Shown: positions 43,860 through 54,078 of the stretch, piece by piece
Layout: each line of letters begins with the position of its first letter
How positions within the stretch are numbered: position 1 is the stretch's first letter
NCBI GenBank assembly: GCA_021838635.1
Contig: JAKCDC010000011.1
Coordinates: forward strand, 1-64,000
DNA: 64,000 nucleotides
Source: Pseudomonadota bacterium
Lineage (GTDB): Bacteria > Pseudomonadota > Gammaproteobacteria > Steroidobacterales > Steroidobacteraceae
Reading direction: 5' to 3'
Notes under the pieces: model-generated
Told to the model about the DNA's origin: nothing
What the model saw: the letters and a program-made list of their open reading frames with translations, nothing else
Database searches by the model: none
Position numbers and translations under genes: made by a program

Positions 43860-45397
43860 GTCTGCTCCCGCAGGGCGTGCAGCAGGTTCTCGCGCACCAG
43901 CAACTCCAGCGTAAACCGCACCCCGAAGCCGGTGATGTCGGTATTGATGTGGCCGAGACCGCCGGCGCGGGTCGCGGCCGAGAGGTCCAGGTGCGCCCAG
44001 GGTATCTCAGGCGGCACGAACCGGTTGAGAAAACGCGCCGCGAGGATGTGATCGCCCTTGCTCTCGACGGCGCACTGCAGCACGTCGGCGACCTTGCTTT
44101 CCAGGTCCGCGTCGAAGTCCGCGTCGAAAGGGAAAGGCCAGACCCGCTCGCCGCTGGCGCGGCCGGCGGCGAGCAGCCGCTCGAGGAGTGCCTCGCGGTT
44201 GGTGAATACGCCGCTGTAGCGTTCGGTGAGCGCGTATACGCACGCCCCGGTCAGCGTGCCGTAATCGAGCATCAGGCGTGGGCGGGTGCGCGCTGCGAGC
44301 GAGAGGGTGTCGGCGAGCGCCATGCGCCCCTCGGCGTCGGTATGAATGACCTGGATGCTCGTCCCGTTGGCTGCGCGCACCACCTCCTGCGGGCGGTAGG
44401 CCTGTGGGCCGACCGGGTTCTCAGTGATTGCGAGCCATGCGTCCGCAGCGATCGGGGCGCGTAGCTCAGCCAGTGCGATGAGCGTGGCGAGCGCCACGGC
44501 GCTGCCGCTCATGTCGGTGTGCATCTCGAGCATGCTGCGGTGGGATTTGAGGTTCACCCCGCCGGTGTCAAACAGGATGCCCTTGCCGATCAGCGCCACA
44601 TCCGGTGCCGAGGCGCGCCGGCGCTCCGGGCGGTAGGTCAGTTGCGCGATGCCGGCGTCGCGGTGGCCGTTGCCGCGTGCTACGGCGAGGAACGCATTCG
44701 CACCCCGGCGGCGCAGTTCGCTCGGCCCGAGCCAGCGGAGGCCAAGACCGTGCCGACGGGCGAGTTCCCCGAGCACGCGGCGGTAGCCGCGCGCATCGAG
44801 CATGTTGGGCGGTAAGGCGGTCAGCCAGCGCGCGAGGTTGGTCCCGTCGGCGCAGATCTTCGCGTAGCGCGTATCGAGCGGCGGGTCGGTGGGTAACACG
44901 ATGCGCTCGAGGGCCGGTGTGCCGCCGGCGTCGCTTTTGAAGCTGGGCAGCGCGAAGTGTTCGGCGAGGGTCGCGCCGAGCAGTGCCTCCAGCCGTGCCG
45001 CGCGCGGCGGGTTCGCCCCGAGCGCCACGAGGCCCACCGAGCGCGGCGCGCGCGCCGCGGCGCTCTTGAGCATCCGGCCGGCGAGCTGCAACTGCTCGAA
45101 CATGCTCGCCCCGTCGGCGAGAAAGCCGAGCACCGCCTGCGTCTGGCGCCGGTTCGTGAGCGCCGTGGTGCGCACGCTGAGCGCCTGGGGTACTTCACGA
45201 TCGAGCAGTCCCTGCCAGCGCTCGGCCTCGGGCAGCGCCGCGAGACTCTCTCTTCCGGCAGACGCGGGCATCACCACAAGTAGGGTGTCGAGATCCCCGA
45301 GTGTGCGCGAGCGCACGATTTTCGGGCCGATCGCAGCCGGCAGCAGCGCAACAGGGACGCGCGCCGCAGCGCGCCGGTGACCGCCTTGCTTGACCAT
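43856..45397 (-). CDS. pepA: M17 leucyl aminopeptidase family protein
   Basis: About 513 residues. The C-terminal catalytic domain has GKGILFDTGGVNLKSHRSML, EMHTDMSGSAVAL, ENPVGPQAYRPQEVVRAANG, HTDAEGRMALADTLSL and LDYGTLTGACVYAL. The two-zinc ligands (Lys, three Asp, Glu) are in place. The usual NTDAEGR reads HTDAEGR, so it is a divergent member. ATG 45397 (MVKQGG) is the preferred start. It heads the pepA-pyrC-rnt operon and is divergent from aceE. The symbol is by family, not proven orthology. Confidence 0.82.
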   Translation of the reverse strand: MVKQGGHRRAAARVPVALLPAAIGPKIVRSRTLGDLDTLLVVMPASAGRESLAALPEAERWQGLLDREVPQALSVRTTALTNRRQTQAVLGFLADGASMFEQLQLAGRMLKSAAARAPRSVGLVALGANPPRAARLEALLGATLAEHFALPSFKSDAGGTPALERIVLPTDPPLDTRYAKICADGTNLARWLTALPPNMLDARGYRRVLGELARRHGLGLRWLGPSELRRRGANAFLAVARGNGHRDAGIAQLTYRPERRRASAPDVALIGKGILFDTGGVNLKSHRSMLEMHTDMSGSAVALATLIALAELRAPIAADAWLAITENPVGPQAYRPQEVVRAANGTSIQVIHTDAEGRMALADTLSLAARTRPRLMLDYGTLTGACVYALTERYSGVFTNREALLERLLAAGRASGERVWPFPFDADFDADLESKVADVLQCAVESKGDHILAARFLNRFVPPEIPWAHLDLSAATRAGGLGHINTDITGFGVRFTLELLVRENLLHALREQT

Positions 45398-45617
45398 CGC
45401 GGATGAAACCCGGATTATTGCGCGGCTCATTGACAGGCGACTTTCGCTCGCAGGGGATGCTGGCGGCGCATCCTACTCCATTCGGCCGAGGCCTTTCGCA
45501 TCGGGTGTATGCGTCGTAGGTCCGAGGGGGCGCCACCGGACCGCGCGGGGAATGTCTAGGAATTCTACCCCTTGGGCTGCGCGCGCTGCGGCGTCGTGTG
45601 GCCGAGTGTGAGACTGC

Positions 45618-48290
45618 ATGACCGAACCGCCAAAACTCACCGATATCGATCCGGTTGAAACACAGGAGTGGCTCGAGTCGATCGACTCGGTGCTGAAGAC
45701 CCACGGCCCGCTGCGTGCGCACTACCTGCTCGATCGGCTCATCGACTATTCGCGGCGCAGCGGCGCTTACCTGCCGTTCAAGGCCAATACGGCCTACGTC
45801 AACAGTATCCCGCCGGGACGCGAACCGGTCTACCCGGGCAACCGCGAACTCGAGAAGCGCATCGAGGCATACATCCGCTGGAATGCGCTCGCCATGGTGG
45901 TGGCGGCCAATCGCAAGTCCTCCGAGTACGGCGGACATTTGGCGAGCTACGCCTCCTCCGCGACGCTCTACGAGGTCGGGTTCAATCACTTCTGGCGTGC
46001 CGCGAGCGCCGAGCATCCTGGCGATCTGGTGTTCTTTCAGGGTCACTCCTCCCCGGGCATTTACGCCCGCGCGTATCTCGAGGGGCGCCTGAGCGAAAAT
46101 CAGCTGCATCATTTCCGTCAGGAGGCTGGCGGTCCCGGCCAGGGACTCTCTTCTTATCCGCACCCCTGGCTGATGCCGGACTTCTGGCAGTTTCCGACCG
46201 TCTCGATGGGACTCGGGCCGATGCAGGCGATCTTCCAGGCGCGTTTCATCCGCTACCTGGAGCACCGCGGCCTCGCGACGCCCTCGGACCGCAAGGTCTG
46301 GGCGTTCCTGGGCGACGGCGAGATGGATGAACCGGAGTCGATGGGCGCGCTCACCATGCCGGTGCGCGAGGGCCTGGACAATCTGGTGTTCGTCATCAAC
46401 TGCAATCTGCAGCGCCTCGATGGACCGGTGCGCGGCAATGGCAAGATCATCCAGGAACTCGAAGCGGCCTTCCTCGGCGCCGGTTGGAACGTCATCAAGG
46501 TGTTGTGGGGCTCGCGCTGGGATCCGCTGTTCGCGCGCGACACGCAGGGTCTGCTGCGCCGCCTGATGGAGGAGTGCGTCGACGGGGAGTACCAGAACTT
46601 CAAGGCCAAGGGCGGCGCCTATACGCGCGAGCACTTCTTCGGCAAGTACCCGGAGCTGCGCGCCATGGTCGCCAACATGTCCGATGAGGAGATCTGGCGA
46701 CTCAATCGCGGCGGACACGATGCGCGCAAGGTGTTCGCGGCCTACTCGGCGGCGATGGCCCACAAGGGTCAGCCGACGGTGATCCTCGCCAAGACCGTCA
46801 AGGGCTTCGGACTCGGCAAGGGCGGTGAGGGCCAGATGGTCGCGCACCAGCAGAAGAAGCTCTCCGAGGAGGATCTGCGCGCCTTCCGCGACCGCTTCCA
46901 CATTCCGATCTCCGATGAGGAGATCGCGCGGCTGCCGTTTCGCAAGCCGCCGGAGGACTCCGAGGAGGCGCGCTATCTGCGTGCGCAGCGCGCGCAACGC
47001 GGCGGCTCGCTGCCCTCGCGTCGGCGCGAGGCCCCACCGCTCGCCGTGCCGCCGCTCGAGGCGTTCGCGCAGGTGCTGGAGGGCACCGGTGAGCGGGAGA
47101 TTTCCACCACGATGGCGTTTGTGCGCATCCTCACCGCGCTGCTGAAGGACAAGGAGATCGGCAAGAACATCGTGCCGATCGTGCCCGATGAGGCGCGCAC
47201 TTTCGGCATGGAGGGCCTGTTTCGCCAGATCGGCATCTACTCCTCGGTCGGCCAGCTGTACACGCCGCAGGACGCCGATACCCTCATGTCCTACCGCGAG
47301 GACAAGAAGGGTCAGATCATCGAGGAGGGCATCAACGAGGCCGGCGCGCTGTGCTCGTGGATCGCCGCCGGCACCGCCTACAGCAACCACGGCATCAACA
47401 TGGTGCCGTTCTACATCTTCTACTCGATGTTCGGCTTCCAGCGCGTCGGGGACTTCATCTGGGCGGCCGGCGATCAGCAGGTGCGCGGCTTCCTGATCGG
47501 CGCGACCGCCGGGCGCACCACGCTCGCCGGCGAGGGTCTGCAGCACCAGGATGGGCACAGCCAGCTGGTGGCGACCACGGTGCCGAACTGCGTCGCGTAC
47601 GACCCGGCCTACGGCTACGAGCTCGCCGTGATCATCCAGGACGGGATGCGCCGGATGTACACCGAGCAGGAAAGCGTCTTCTACTACATCACGACGATGA
47701 ACGAGAACTACCCGCAGCCGGCGTTGCCCAAAGGCGCCGAGGCGGGCATTCTCAAGGGCGCCTACCGCCTGCAGGCCGCTGGCAAGGGCGGCAAGCTGCG
47801 CGCCACGCTGCTCGGCTCGGGCACCATCCTGCGCGAGGTGCTCGCGGCCGCTGCGCAGCTCGAGGCTGACTACGGCGTACGCTCCGATGTGTACTCGGTG
47901 ACCAGTTTCAGCGAGCTGCGGCGCGAGGCCCTCGAGTGCGAGCGTTGGAACATGCTGCACCCGGGCGAGACGGCCCGCACGTCGTACTTGAGGGAGTGCT
48001 TCGCTGAGGCCAAGGGTCCGTTCGTCGCCGCCACCGATTACGTGCGCGCCGTGTCTGATCAGATCCGCGAGTGGATTCCCGGTCGCTACGTCAATCTCGG
48101 GACCGATGGTTACGGCCGCTCGGACTCGCGTGAGGCGTTGCGCGAGCACTTCGAGGTCGACAGCAAGTACGTCGTCATCGCGACGCTCAAGGCACTCGCC
48201 GATGAGGGCAAGATCGACCCGTCGGTGGTGCGTGGCGCGATGGACAAGCTTGGCGTGAGCGGCGAGAAGCCGGTTCCCTGGAAAGTCTGA
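45618..48290 (+). CDS. aceE: Pyruvate dehydrogenase E1, homodimeric
   Basis: 890 residues, the single-chain E1 of gammaproteobacteria. It decarboxylates pyruvate with TPP and acetylates the E2 lipoyl group. Signatures: GHSSPGIYARAYLEGRL, the TPP motif GDGEMDEPESMGAL... NCNLQRLDGPVRGN, KTVKGFGLGKGGEGQMVAHQ, and EDKKGQIIEEGINEAGALCS. First gene of aceE-aceF-lpdA. The 220-bp upstream gap holds the promoter; no obvious PdhR box was found by eye. Confidence 0.97.
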   Translation: MTEPPKLTDIDPVETQEWLESIDSVLKTHGPLRAHYLLDRLIDYSRRSGAYLPFKANTAYVNSIPPGREPVYPGNRELEKRIEAYIRWNALAMVVAANRKSSEYGGHLASYASSATLYEVGFNHFWRAASAEHPGDLVFFQGHSSPGIYARAYLEGRLSENQLHHFRQEAGGPGQGLSSYPHPWLMPDFWQFPTVSMGLGPMQAIFQARFIRYLEHRGLATPSDRKVWAFLGDGEMDEPESMGALTMPVREGLDNLVFVINCNLQRLDGPVRGNGKIIQELEAAFLGAGWNVIKVLWGSRWDPLFARDTQGLLRRLMEECVDGEYQNFKAKGGAYTREHFFGKYPELRAMVANMSDEEIWRLNRGGHDARKVFAAYSAAMAHKGQPTVILAKTVKGFGLGKGGEGQMVAHQQKKLSEEDLRAFRDRFHIPISDEEIARLPFRKPPEDSEEARYLRAQRAQRGGSLPSRRREAPPLAVPPLEAFAQVLEGTGEREISTTMAFVRILTALLKDKEIGKNIVPIVPDEARTFGMEGLFRQIGIYSSVGQLYTPQDADTLMSYREDKKGQIIEEGINEAGALCSWIAAGTAYSNHGINMVPFYIFYSMFGFQRVGDFIWAAGDQQVRGFLIGATAGRTTLAGEGLQHQDGHSQLVATTVPNCVAYDPAYGYELAVIIQDGMRRMYTEQESVFYYITTMNENYPQPALPKGAEAGILKGAYRLQAAGKGGKLRATLLGSGTILREVLAAAAQLEADYGVRSDVYSVTSFSELRREALECERWNMLHPGETARTSYLRECFAEAKGPFVAATDYVRAVSDQIREWIPGRYVNLGTDGYGRSDSREALREHFEVDSKYVVIATLKALADEGKIDPSVVRGAMDKLGVSGEKPVPWKV

Positions 48291-48310
48291 AAATTGAAGG
48301 CAACATCGCG

Positions 48311-49618
48311 ATGAGCGCGGCAGACAGCCTGGTTGAAGTGCGCGTGCCCGACATGGGCAATTTCAAAGACGTCGCCGTCATCGACGTGCTGGTCAAGCCG
48401 GGCGACCGCATTGAGGCGGAGATGCCGCTGGTCACCCTCGAAACCGAGAAGGCCACGATGGACGTGCCCTCGAACGTCGGCGGCGTGATCGAGAAGCTGC
48501 ACGTGGCCAAGGGCGGTAGCGTCTCGGCGGGCGATGTGGTGGCGACGGTGCGTACCACCGAGGGCGCCGGTGTGGCTGCCGCGGCGCCCGCCGCCGCGGT
48601 GGCCCCAACCCCGACGCCGGCACCAGCCCCTGCGGCGGTCTTCGCGCCGGCCCCGGCGCCGACGGCGGCACCGGCGCAACGGGCCGATCTGCCGCCCGTC
48701 AATGAGCCGGGCTTTTCGCGCGCCTACGCAGGGCCGAGCGTCCGCAAGTTCGCCCGTGAACTCGGTGTCGACCTGACACGCGTCAAGGGCAGCGGCGTCA
48801 AGGGACGTATCAGCCACGAAGACGTCAAGGCATTCGTTAAGGGTGCCATGACGGGTTCCGGCGCCGGCGGCGGTGCGCTGCCGGCCGTGCCGGTGGTGGA
48901 TTTCGCGGCCTTTGGCCCCGTCGAAACCCAGCCGCTCTCGCGCATTCAGCGCATCTCCGGGCCGCGTCTGCATGCCAGCTGGGTCAACGTGCCGCACGTG
49001 ACGCAGTTCGACGAGGCGGACATCACCGAGCTCGAGGCGCTGCGCACGACGCTCAAGGACGGCGCGGCCGAGCGGGGCATCAAGCTCACGCCGCTCGCGT
49101 TCATCGTGCGCGCCTGCGTCAAGGCGCTGCAGACATTCCCGATTTTCAACGCCTCGCTGGATGCCTCCGGCGCGAACCTGGTCCTGAAGAAGTACGTGAA
49201 CATCGGCTTCGCGGCCGATACGCCGAACGGACTGATGGTCCCGGTGCTGCATGAGGCAGGCCACAAGGATATCTACGAGGTGGCCCGTCAGCTCGGGGAG
49301 CTCTCCGCGACGGCGCGCGCCGGCAAGCTTTCGGCGCAGCAGATGCAGGGTGGGTGCTTCACGATTTCCAGTCTCGGTGGCATCGGCGGCACCGCCTTCA
49401 CCCCGATCATCAACGCCCCCGAGGTGGCCATCCTCGGCGTGTCGCGCTCGGCCCACAAGCCGGTCTACCGCGATGGCGCGTTCGTGCCGCGGCTGATGCT
49501 GCCGCTGTCGCTGTCTTACGATCACCGGGTTATCGATGGGGCGGCCGCGGCGCGCTTCACGAGCTTCCTGGCCGAGACACTGGCCCACCCGCACGCGCTC
49601 ATCGAGGCCGTGCCGTGA
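48311..49618 (+). CDS. aceF: Pyruvate dehydrogenase E2, dihydrolipoyl acetyltransferase
   Basis: 435 residues. One lipoyl domain (residues 5-80, lipoyl Lys in ETEKATMDVPS), an Ala/Pro-rich linker, a peripheral subunit-binding domain (about 137-175: GPSVRKFARELGVDLTRV, GSGVKGRISHEDV), then the catalytic domain ending with the DHRVIDG active site. Many E2s have two or three lipoyl domains; this one has one, while E3 carries its own. The TGA overlaps the GTG of lpdA. Confidence 0.96.
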   Translation: MSAADSLVEVRVPDMGNFKDVAVIDVLVKPGDRIEAEMPLVTLETEKATMDVPSNVGGVIEKLHVAKGGSVSAGDVVATVRTTEGAGVAAAAPAAAVAPTPTPAPAPAAVFAPAPAPTAAPAQRADLPPVNEPGFSRAYAGPSVRKFARELGVDLTRVKGSGVKGRISHEDVKAFVKGAMTGSGAGGGALPAVPVVDFAAFGPVETQPLSRIQRISGPRLHASWVNVPHVTQFDEADITELEALRTTLKDGAAERGIKLTPLAFIVRACVKALQTFPIFNASLDASGANLVLKKYVNIGFAADTPNGLMVPVLHEAGHKDIYEVARQLGELSATARAGKLSAQQMQGGCFTISSLGGIGGTAFTPIINAPEVAILGVSRSAHKPVYRDGAFVPRLMLPLSLSYDHRVIDGAAAARFTSFLAETLAHPHALIEAVP

Positions 49619-51402
49619 GTCCGGTGGAGCTCACCGTTCCGGATCTCGGTAGTTTCGCCGAGGTGGCGGTCGTCGAGGTGTTGGTCAAGGCCGGCGAGCG
49701 CATCGAAGTCGACACGCCGCTGTTGACGCTCGAGACGGACAAGGCGTCGATGGACGTGCCGTCCACGGCGGCGGGCGTGGTGGTCGAAGTGTGGGTCAAG
49801 GCAGGCGATAAGGTCGCCAAGGGCTCGCCGATTCTGCGCCTGACGGCCGAGGGATCGGCGACCGGTGCACCGGCGCCAAGTGCTGCACCTGCACCTGCAC
49901 CTGCACCTGCACCTGCACCTGCACCTGCACCTGCACCTGCAGCCCCGACCCCGGTCAGTTCGGGGGCGAAGGCGAGTGGCGCCGAGGGCGGTTTTGACCG
50001 CTCGATCCCACTGCTGGTGCTCGGCTCCGGCCCGGGTGGTTACTCGGCCGCGTTCCGCGCGGCCGATCTGGGTTTGAAGGTGGTGCTGGTCGAGCGCTGG
50101 AATACGCTCGGCGGGGTCTGCCTGAATGTCGGCTGTATTCCGTCCAAGGCGCTGCTGCACGCGGCCAAGGTGATCGAGGAGACTGCTGAGATGGCCGCGC
50201 ACGGCATCTCATTCGGTGCGCCGACGATCGACCGGGCGAAGCTGCGCGAGTGGAAGAACTCGGTGGTGAACAAGCTCACCGGCGGACTGGCGATGCTGGC
50301 CAAGCAGCGCAAGGTCGAAGTGCTGCAGGGTGTCGGCACCTTCCTCGGCCCGAACCTCATCGAGGTGCGCGGGGAACGCGGCACCGAACGGATCCGCTTC
50401 GAGCAATGCATCATCGCGGCCGGATCGGAGTCCGTCCGGCTGCCGGGGCTGCCCGACGATCCGCGCCTGATCGACTCCACCGGCGCGCTCGAGATCGAGC
50501 CGTTCGCCGGGCCAATGCTGGTGATCGGCGGCGGCATCATCGGGTTGGAGATGTCCTGCGTCTATCAGGCGCTCGGCACCCGTGTGAGTGTCGTTGAGCT
50601 GACCTCGCAGTTGATCCCGGGCTGCGATGCGGATCTGGTGCGGCCGCTCGAGAAACGTATCCGCACCCGCTACGAGCAGGTGTTGCTCGGCACCAAGGTG
50701 ACGCGCGTCGAGGCGCTCAAGGCGGGGTTGCGCGTGACCTTCGAGGGTGAGAAGGCTCCCGAGCCGTCGCTCTACGATCGGGTCCTGGTGGCGGTAGGAC
50801 GCTCGGCGAACGGCAAGCGCATCGGCGCCGAGGCTGCGGGCGTTACTGTCTCGGATCGCGGCTTCATTACGGTCGACAAGCAGATGCGCACCAACGTGCC
50901 GCACATTTTCGCCATCGGGGATATCGTCGGACAGCCCATGCTGGCACACAAGGCGGTGCACGAGGCGAAGGTCGCGGCTGAAGTCGCCGCGGGCCACAAG
51001 AGCGCGTTTGATGCCCGTGTCATCCCCTCGGTGGCCTACACCGATCCGGAAATCGCCTGGGTGGGACTCAGCGAACTTGAGGCCAAGGCGAGCGGCGTGA
51101 AGATCGAGAAGGCGGTGTTCCCCTGGGCCGCGAGCGGCCGCTCTCTGTCGATCGGGCGCGATGAGGGGTTCACCAAGCTGCTGTTTGATCCTCAGACCCG
51201 CCGGGTGCTTGGCGGCGGCATCGTCGGCACCAACGCCGGGGAGCTGATCAGCGAGGTGGCGCTCGCGATCGAGATGGGCTGTGATGCGGCCGACGTGGGA
51301 CTCACCATCCATCCGCACCCGACGCTCTCGGAGACGGTCGGTGCGGCGGCGGAGGCCTTCGAAGGCACGCTGACCGACCTGTACCTTCCGAAGAAAGGTT
51401 GA
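49615..51402 (+). CDS. lpdA: Dihydrolipoyl dehydrogenase E3 with N-terminal lipoyl domain
   Basis: 595 residues from GTG 49615 (GTGA overlap with aceF). Residues 1-80 are a lipoyl domain (LETDKASMDVPSTAAG). An Ala-Pro repeat linker (about residues 88-112) leads to the flavoprotein: FAD motif VLGSGPGGYSAAFRAADLGL, redox pair GGVCLNVGCIPSKALL, NAD fold LVIGGGIIGLEMSCVYQALG, and the catalytic His in HPHPTLSE. E3 with a lipoyl domain is known from Neisseria and related PDH operons. The longer upstream frame inside aceF is not used. Confidence 0.96.
   Translation: MSPVELTVPDLGSFAEVAVVEVLVKAGERIEVDTPLLTLETDKASMDVPSTAAGVVVEVWVKAGDKVAKGSPILRLTAEGSATGAPAPSAAPAPAPAPAPAPAPAPAPAAPTPVSSGAKASGAEGGFDRSIPLLVLGSGPGGYSAAFRAADLGLKVVLVERWNTLGGVCLNVGCIPSKALLHAAKVIEETAEMAAHGISFGAPTIDRAKLREWKNSVVNKLTGGLAMLAKQRKVEVLQGVGTFLGPNLIEVRGERGTERIRFEQCIIAAGSESVRLPGLPDDPRLIDSTGALEIEPFAGPMLVIGGGIIGLEMSCVYQALGTRVSVVELTSQLIPGCDADLVRPLEKRIRTRYEQVLLGTKVTRVEALKAGLRVTFEGEKAPEPSLYDRVLVAVGRSANGKRIGAEAAGVTVSDRGFITVDKQMRTNVPHIFAIGDIVGQPMLAHKAVHEAKVAAEVAAGHKSAFDARVIPSVAYTDPEIAWVGLSELEAKASGVKIEKAVFPWAASGRSLSIGRDEGFTKLLFDPQTRRVLGGGIVGTNAGELISEVALAIEMGCDAADVGLTIHPHPTLSETVGAAAEAFEGTLTDLYLPKKG
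49885..49938 (+). repeat. Hexanucleotide repeat GCACCT x9 in the lpdA linker
   Basis: Nine perfect tandem copies encode alternating Ala-Pro. The unit is a multiple of three, so copy-number change would lengthen or shorten the linker without a frameshift. Confidence 0.95.
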
Positions 51403-51430
51403 GCGGTTCTCCGGCGCGCGGGGGGCGCGC

Positions 51431-52750
51431 TCAGCGCGCCGCGGCTCGCGGCTCGAACAGGCGGGTCGCCTTGCCTGGGGCCCACTCGATCGTGCCTGCC
51501 CGGTGCACCACCACGGTGACGCTCACACCGATGAATGTCTTGATCTCCTGCATCAGGTCATCGGCGGCCGCACGCAGCTGCGCATCGCTCTGATACTGGC
51601 GCGAGAGTATCTCGGCGTGCACCGTGAGGTCATCGAGCGGGCCGCTGCGGGAAATCTCCAGCTTGTAGTGCGGCGAGAAGCCCCCTGAGCGAGCGAGCAG
51701 CGCATCGATCTGCGAGGGAAACACGTTCACCCCGTGAATCACCAGCATGTCGTCGGTGCGAGCGCTCACCCGGGCAATGCGCCGCATTGGGCCTTGCTGC
51801 GGGGGCAGCAGCCGGGTCAGATCGTGCGTGCGGTAGCGGATCACCGGCAGTGCCTCCTTGGTGAGCGAGGTCAGCACGAGCTCGCCTTCCTCCCCGTCGG
51901 GCAGGACCCGGCCGGTGCTCGGGTCGATCACCTCGGGATACACGTGATCCTCCCATAGCGTCAGTCCGAGCGCTCCGCCAGCGCTCTCGCACGCCACCCC
52001 CGGCCCCATGACCTCGGCCAACCCGTACAGGTCGAAGGCCTCCAGTCCCAGGCGCAGCTGCAGCGCCGCGCGGGTCGTCTCACTCCAGGGCTCGGCCCCG
52101 AAGATGCCGATGCGCAGCGAGCTCTCGTGCGGGTCGAGTCCGCGCGCCTCGAAGGCATTGGCGAGATTCAGGGCGTAGGAGGGCGTGGCCATGAGGATGT
52201 CGGGGCGGAAATCCTCCATCAGCTCGATCTGCCAGGCGCTGCGCCCGCTCGAAACCGGGATCACGGTGCAGCCGAGATGCTCCGCTCCGGCGTGCGAACC
52301 GAGTCCACCGGTAAACAGGCCGTAGTCGTAGGCGATGTGCACGATGTCCCCGGTGCGCGCCCCGGCGGCACGGATGCACCGCCCCATCAGTCTCGCCCAG
52401 ATCTTCAGGTCCTCGGCCGAGTAGCCAACCACGGTGGGTTTGCCGCTGGTGCCGCTCGAGGTATGGATGCGCACGATTTTGTCGCGCGGCACGGCGAACA
52501 GGCCGAAGGGGTAGTTGGCGCGGAAGTCCTGTTTGGTCAGGAACGGGAAGCGCGCCAGATCTTCCAGCGTGTGCAGGTCCTGTGGACTCACGCCGTGTTC
52601 GGCGAAGCGCCGCTGGTAGTGCAGTACGTTCTCGCAGGCATGCCGAATGGATTGGCGCAGTCGCTCCAGCTGCACCTGTCGGAGCTCATCGAGACTCAGC
52701 CCCTCGGGCGATGGCTCGTCCGTGGGGCCTTCCGCGCCGCTCAAACCCAT
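51431..52750 (-). CDS. paaK: Phenylacetate-CoA ligase
   Basis: 439 residues, ATP-dependent aryl-CoA ligase of the ANL family. Motifs: [85 protein letters not shown] and [23 protein letters not shown] 52750 is the start. No other paa catabolic genes are nearby, so a lone aryl-CoA ligase role outside the classic cluster is possible. Confidence 0.92.
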   Translation of the reverse strand: MGLSGAEGPTDEPSPEGLSLDELRQVQLERLRQSIRHACENVLHYQRRFAEHGVSPQDLHTLEDLARFPFLTKQDFRANYPFGLFAVPRDKIVRIHTSSGTSGKPTVVGYSAEDLKIWARLMGRCIRAAGARTGDIVHIAYDYGLFTGGLGSHAGAEHLGCTVIPVSSGRSAWQIELMEDFRPDILMATPSYALNLANAFEARGLDPHESSLRIGIFGAEPWSETTRAALQLRLGLEAFDLYGLAEVMGPGVACESAGGALGLTLWEDHVYPEVIDPSTGRVLPDGEEGELVLTSLTKEALPVIRYRTHDLTRLLPPQQGPMRRIARVSARTDDMLVIHGVNVFPSQIDALLARSGGFSPHYKLEISRSGPLDDLTVHAEILSRQYQSDAQLRAAADDLMQEIKTFIGVSVTVVVHRAGTIEWAPGKATRLFEPRAAAR

Positions 52751-52943
52751 GCGAGGTCCTCTCTGCGCGACCGCCCCGGAGTGTAGCAGCAGCGCCGCCG
52801 CGTCGGAGCAGTCGCGCAAGGTGGGGGGGGGGACGGCATCATGGGCGCACCTGCGCCCGTGGTACCATCGGCGCGGTCGGGAGGGGGTGGCAGGGGCAGC
52901 CCCAAAAAAATCGTACAGGCGTTCTGACTCACTGGAGCGACCG

Positions 52944-53648
52944 ATGAACAAGCGATTAGCGGCGGAATTCTTCGGGACTTTCTGGCTGGTCCGCGGCGGC
53001 TGCGGCAGCGCTGTGATCTCAGCGGCCTATCCTCAACTGGGCATCGGCTTCGTGGGCGTGGCGCTCGCCTTCGGTCTGACGGTGCTCACCATGGTGTATG
53101 CCGTGGGCTGGATTTCCGGCGGTCACTTCAATCCTGCGGTCACCGTCGGACTGTTCGCCGGCGGGCGCTTCGCGGCCAAGGACGTCGTCCCGTATGTCAT
53201 TGTGCAGGTGCTCGGCTCGATTGTGGCGGCCGCAGTGCTCTACGCCATCGCCACGGGTAAGCCGGGGTTCAATGTCGCGGCCAGCGGCTTCGCCTCCAAC
53301 GGCTACGGCGCGCACTCCCCGGGCGGGTACTCGATGCACGCGGTCATGGTCTCGGAGTTCGTGCTGACGGGGATGTTCGTGTTCGTCATCCAGGGCGCCA
53401 CTGACCGGCGGGCGCCGGCGGGCTTCGCGGGGCTGGCCATCGGGCTGACGCTCACCCTGATCCACCTGATCAGCATCCCGGTGGACAACACCTCGGTCAA
53501 TCCCGCCCGCAGCACGGGCGTGGCGCTCTTCCAGGGCGGCTGGGCCGTCCATCAGCTGTGGCTGTTCTGGGTGATGCCGCTGCTCGGGGGTGCCGCCGGA
53601 GGCCTGATCTACCGGCTGCTGCTCGAGGCGCGCGGCGCGAGCCGCTAG
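52944..53648 (+). CDS. aqpZ: Aquaporin Z-type water channel
   Basis: 234 residues, six membrane helices and two half-helices with NPA motifs: [12 protein letters not shown] and [10 protein letters not shown]. The Arg of the selectivity filter follows the second NPA. The first helix reads [15 protein letters not shown] where AqpZ usually has FLVLGGCGSA, so an extra Arg sits in helix 1. A TGGAG ribosome site precedes ATG 52944. Its stop overlaps the convergent DUF1841 stop (CTAG). Confidence 0.94.
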   Translation: MNKRLAAEFFGTFWLVRGGCGSAVISAAYPQLGIGFVGVALAFGLTVLTMVYAVGWISGGHFNPAVTVGLFAGGRFAAKDVVPYVIVQVLGSIVAAAVLYAIATGKPGFNVAASGFASNGYGAHSPGGYSMHAVMVSEFVLTGMFVFVIQGATDRRAPAGFAGLAIGLTLTLIHLISIPVDNTSVNPARSTGVALFQGGWAVHQLWLFWVMPLLGGAAGGLIYRLLLEARGASR

Positions 53649-54073
53649 AGCCGGCGCAGCCGCTCGAGGTAGCGCTGCTCGTCGGGCATGCGCCCGGCGC
53701 GCTGGGCGTCCCAGAGCGTCTCGGCGAGCGGCTCGAGCATGGCGTGCTCGGCGGCATGGGCCTCGCCAAACCGGGTGGTGAGCGCGCGGTGAACCGCGGC
53801 AACGCCCGCCGGCCGATCGGTCGCGACCTGCTCGCGCACCGCCAGGTGCAGGCCGAGGTGCAGGAAGGGATTCTCGCGGCCGCCCTCCGGGGTGAACTCT
53901 GCGCCGAGCGCCTCCGGGGACTCCAGCAGCGGCACGTATTCGAGGTGTTCGGCGATGAGCGCGGCGATCTGCGCCTCGAGCGGCTCGAGCGGTTGCCGGG
54001 CGCGGTACTTGCGCCACGCCGACAGATACATCTGGCGCAGCTGTTCGCGGTTTTGTTGAGCGAAAACGGGCAT
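53645..54073 (-). CDS. DUF1841 family protein
   Basis: 142 residues: [20 protein letters not shown], then [34 protein letters not shown], and [20 protein letters not shown]. These segments are the hallmark of DUF1841, a proteobacterial family of unknown function. It lies five bases behind nth on the same strand, its common neighbour. Confidence 0.9.
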   Translation of the reverse strand: MPVFAQQNREQLRQMYLSAWRKYRARQPLEPLEAQIAALIAEHLEYVPLLESPEALGAEFTPEGGRENPFLHLGLHLAVREQVATDRPAGVAAVHRALTTRFGEAHAAEHAMLEPLAETLWDAQRAGRMPDEQRYLERLRRL

Positions 54074-54078
54074 GGCGG

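Noticed and set aside
45195..48149. 984-codon minus-strand ORF opposite aceE
   Set aside because: Antisense shadow; the plus strand gives full-length PDH E1 with all motifs.
49354..49614. N-terminal extension of lpdA inside aceF
   Set aside because: It is an out-of-frame reading of aceF. The lipoyl domain begins right after GTG 49615.
49885..49938. Possible CRISPR array
   Set aside because: Units are 6 bp with no spacers, and lie in frame within a linker. No CRISPR array was seen anywhere in the window.
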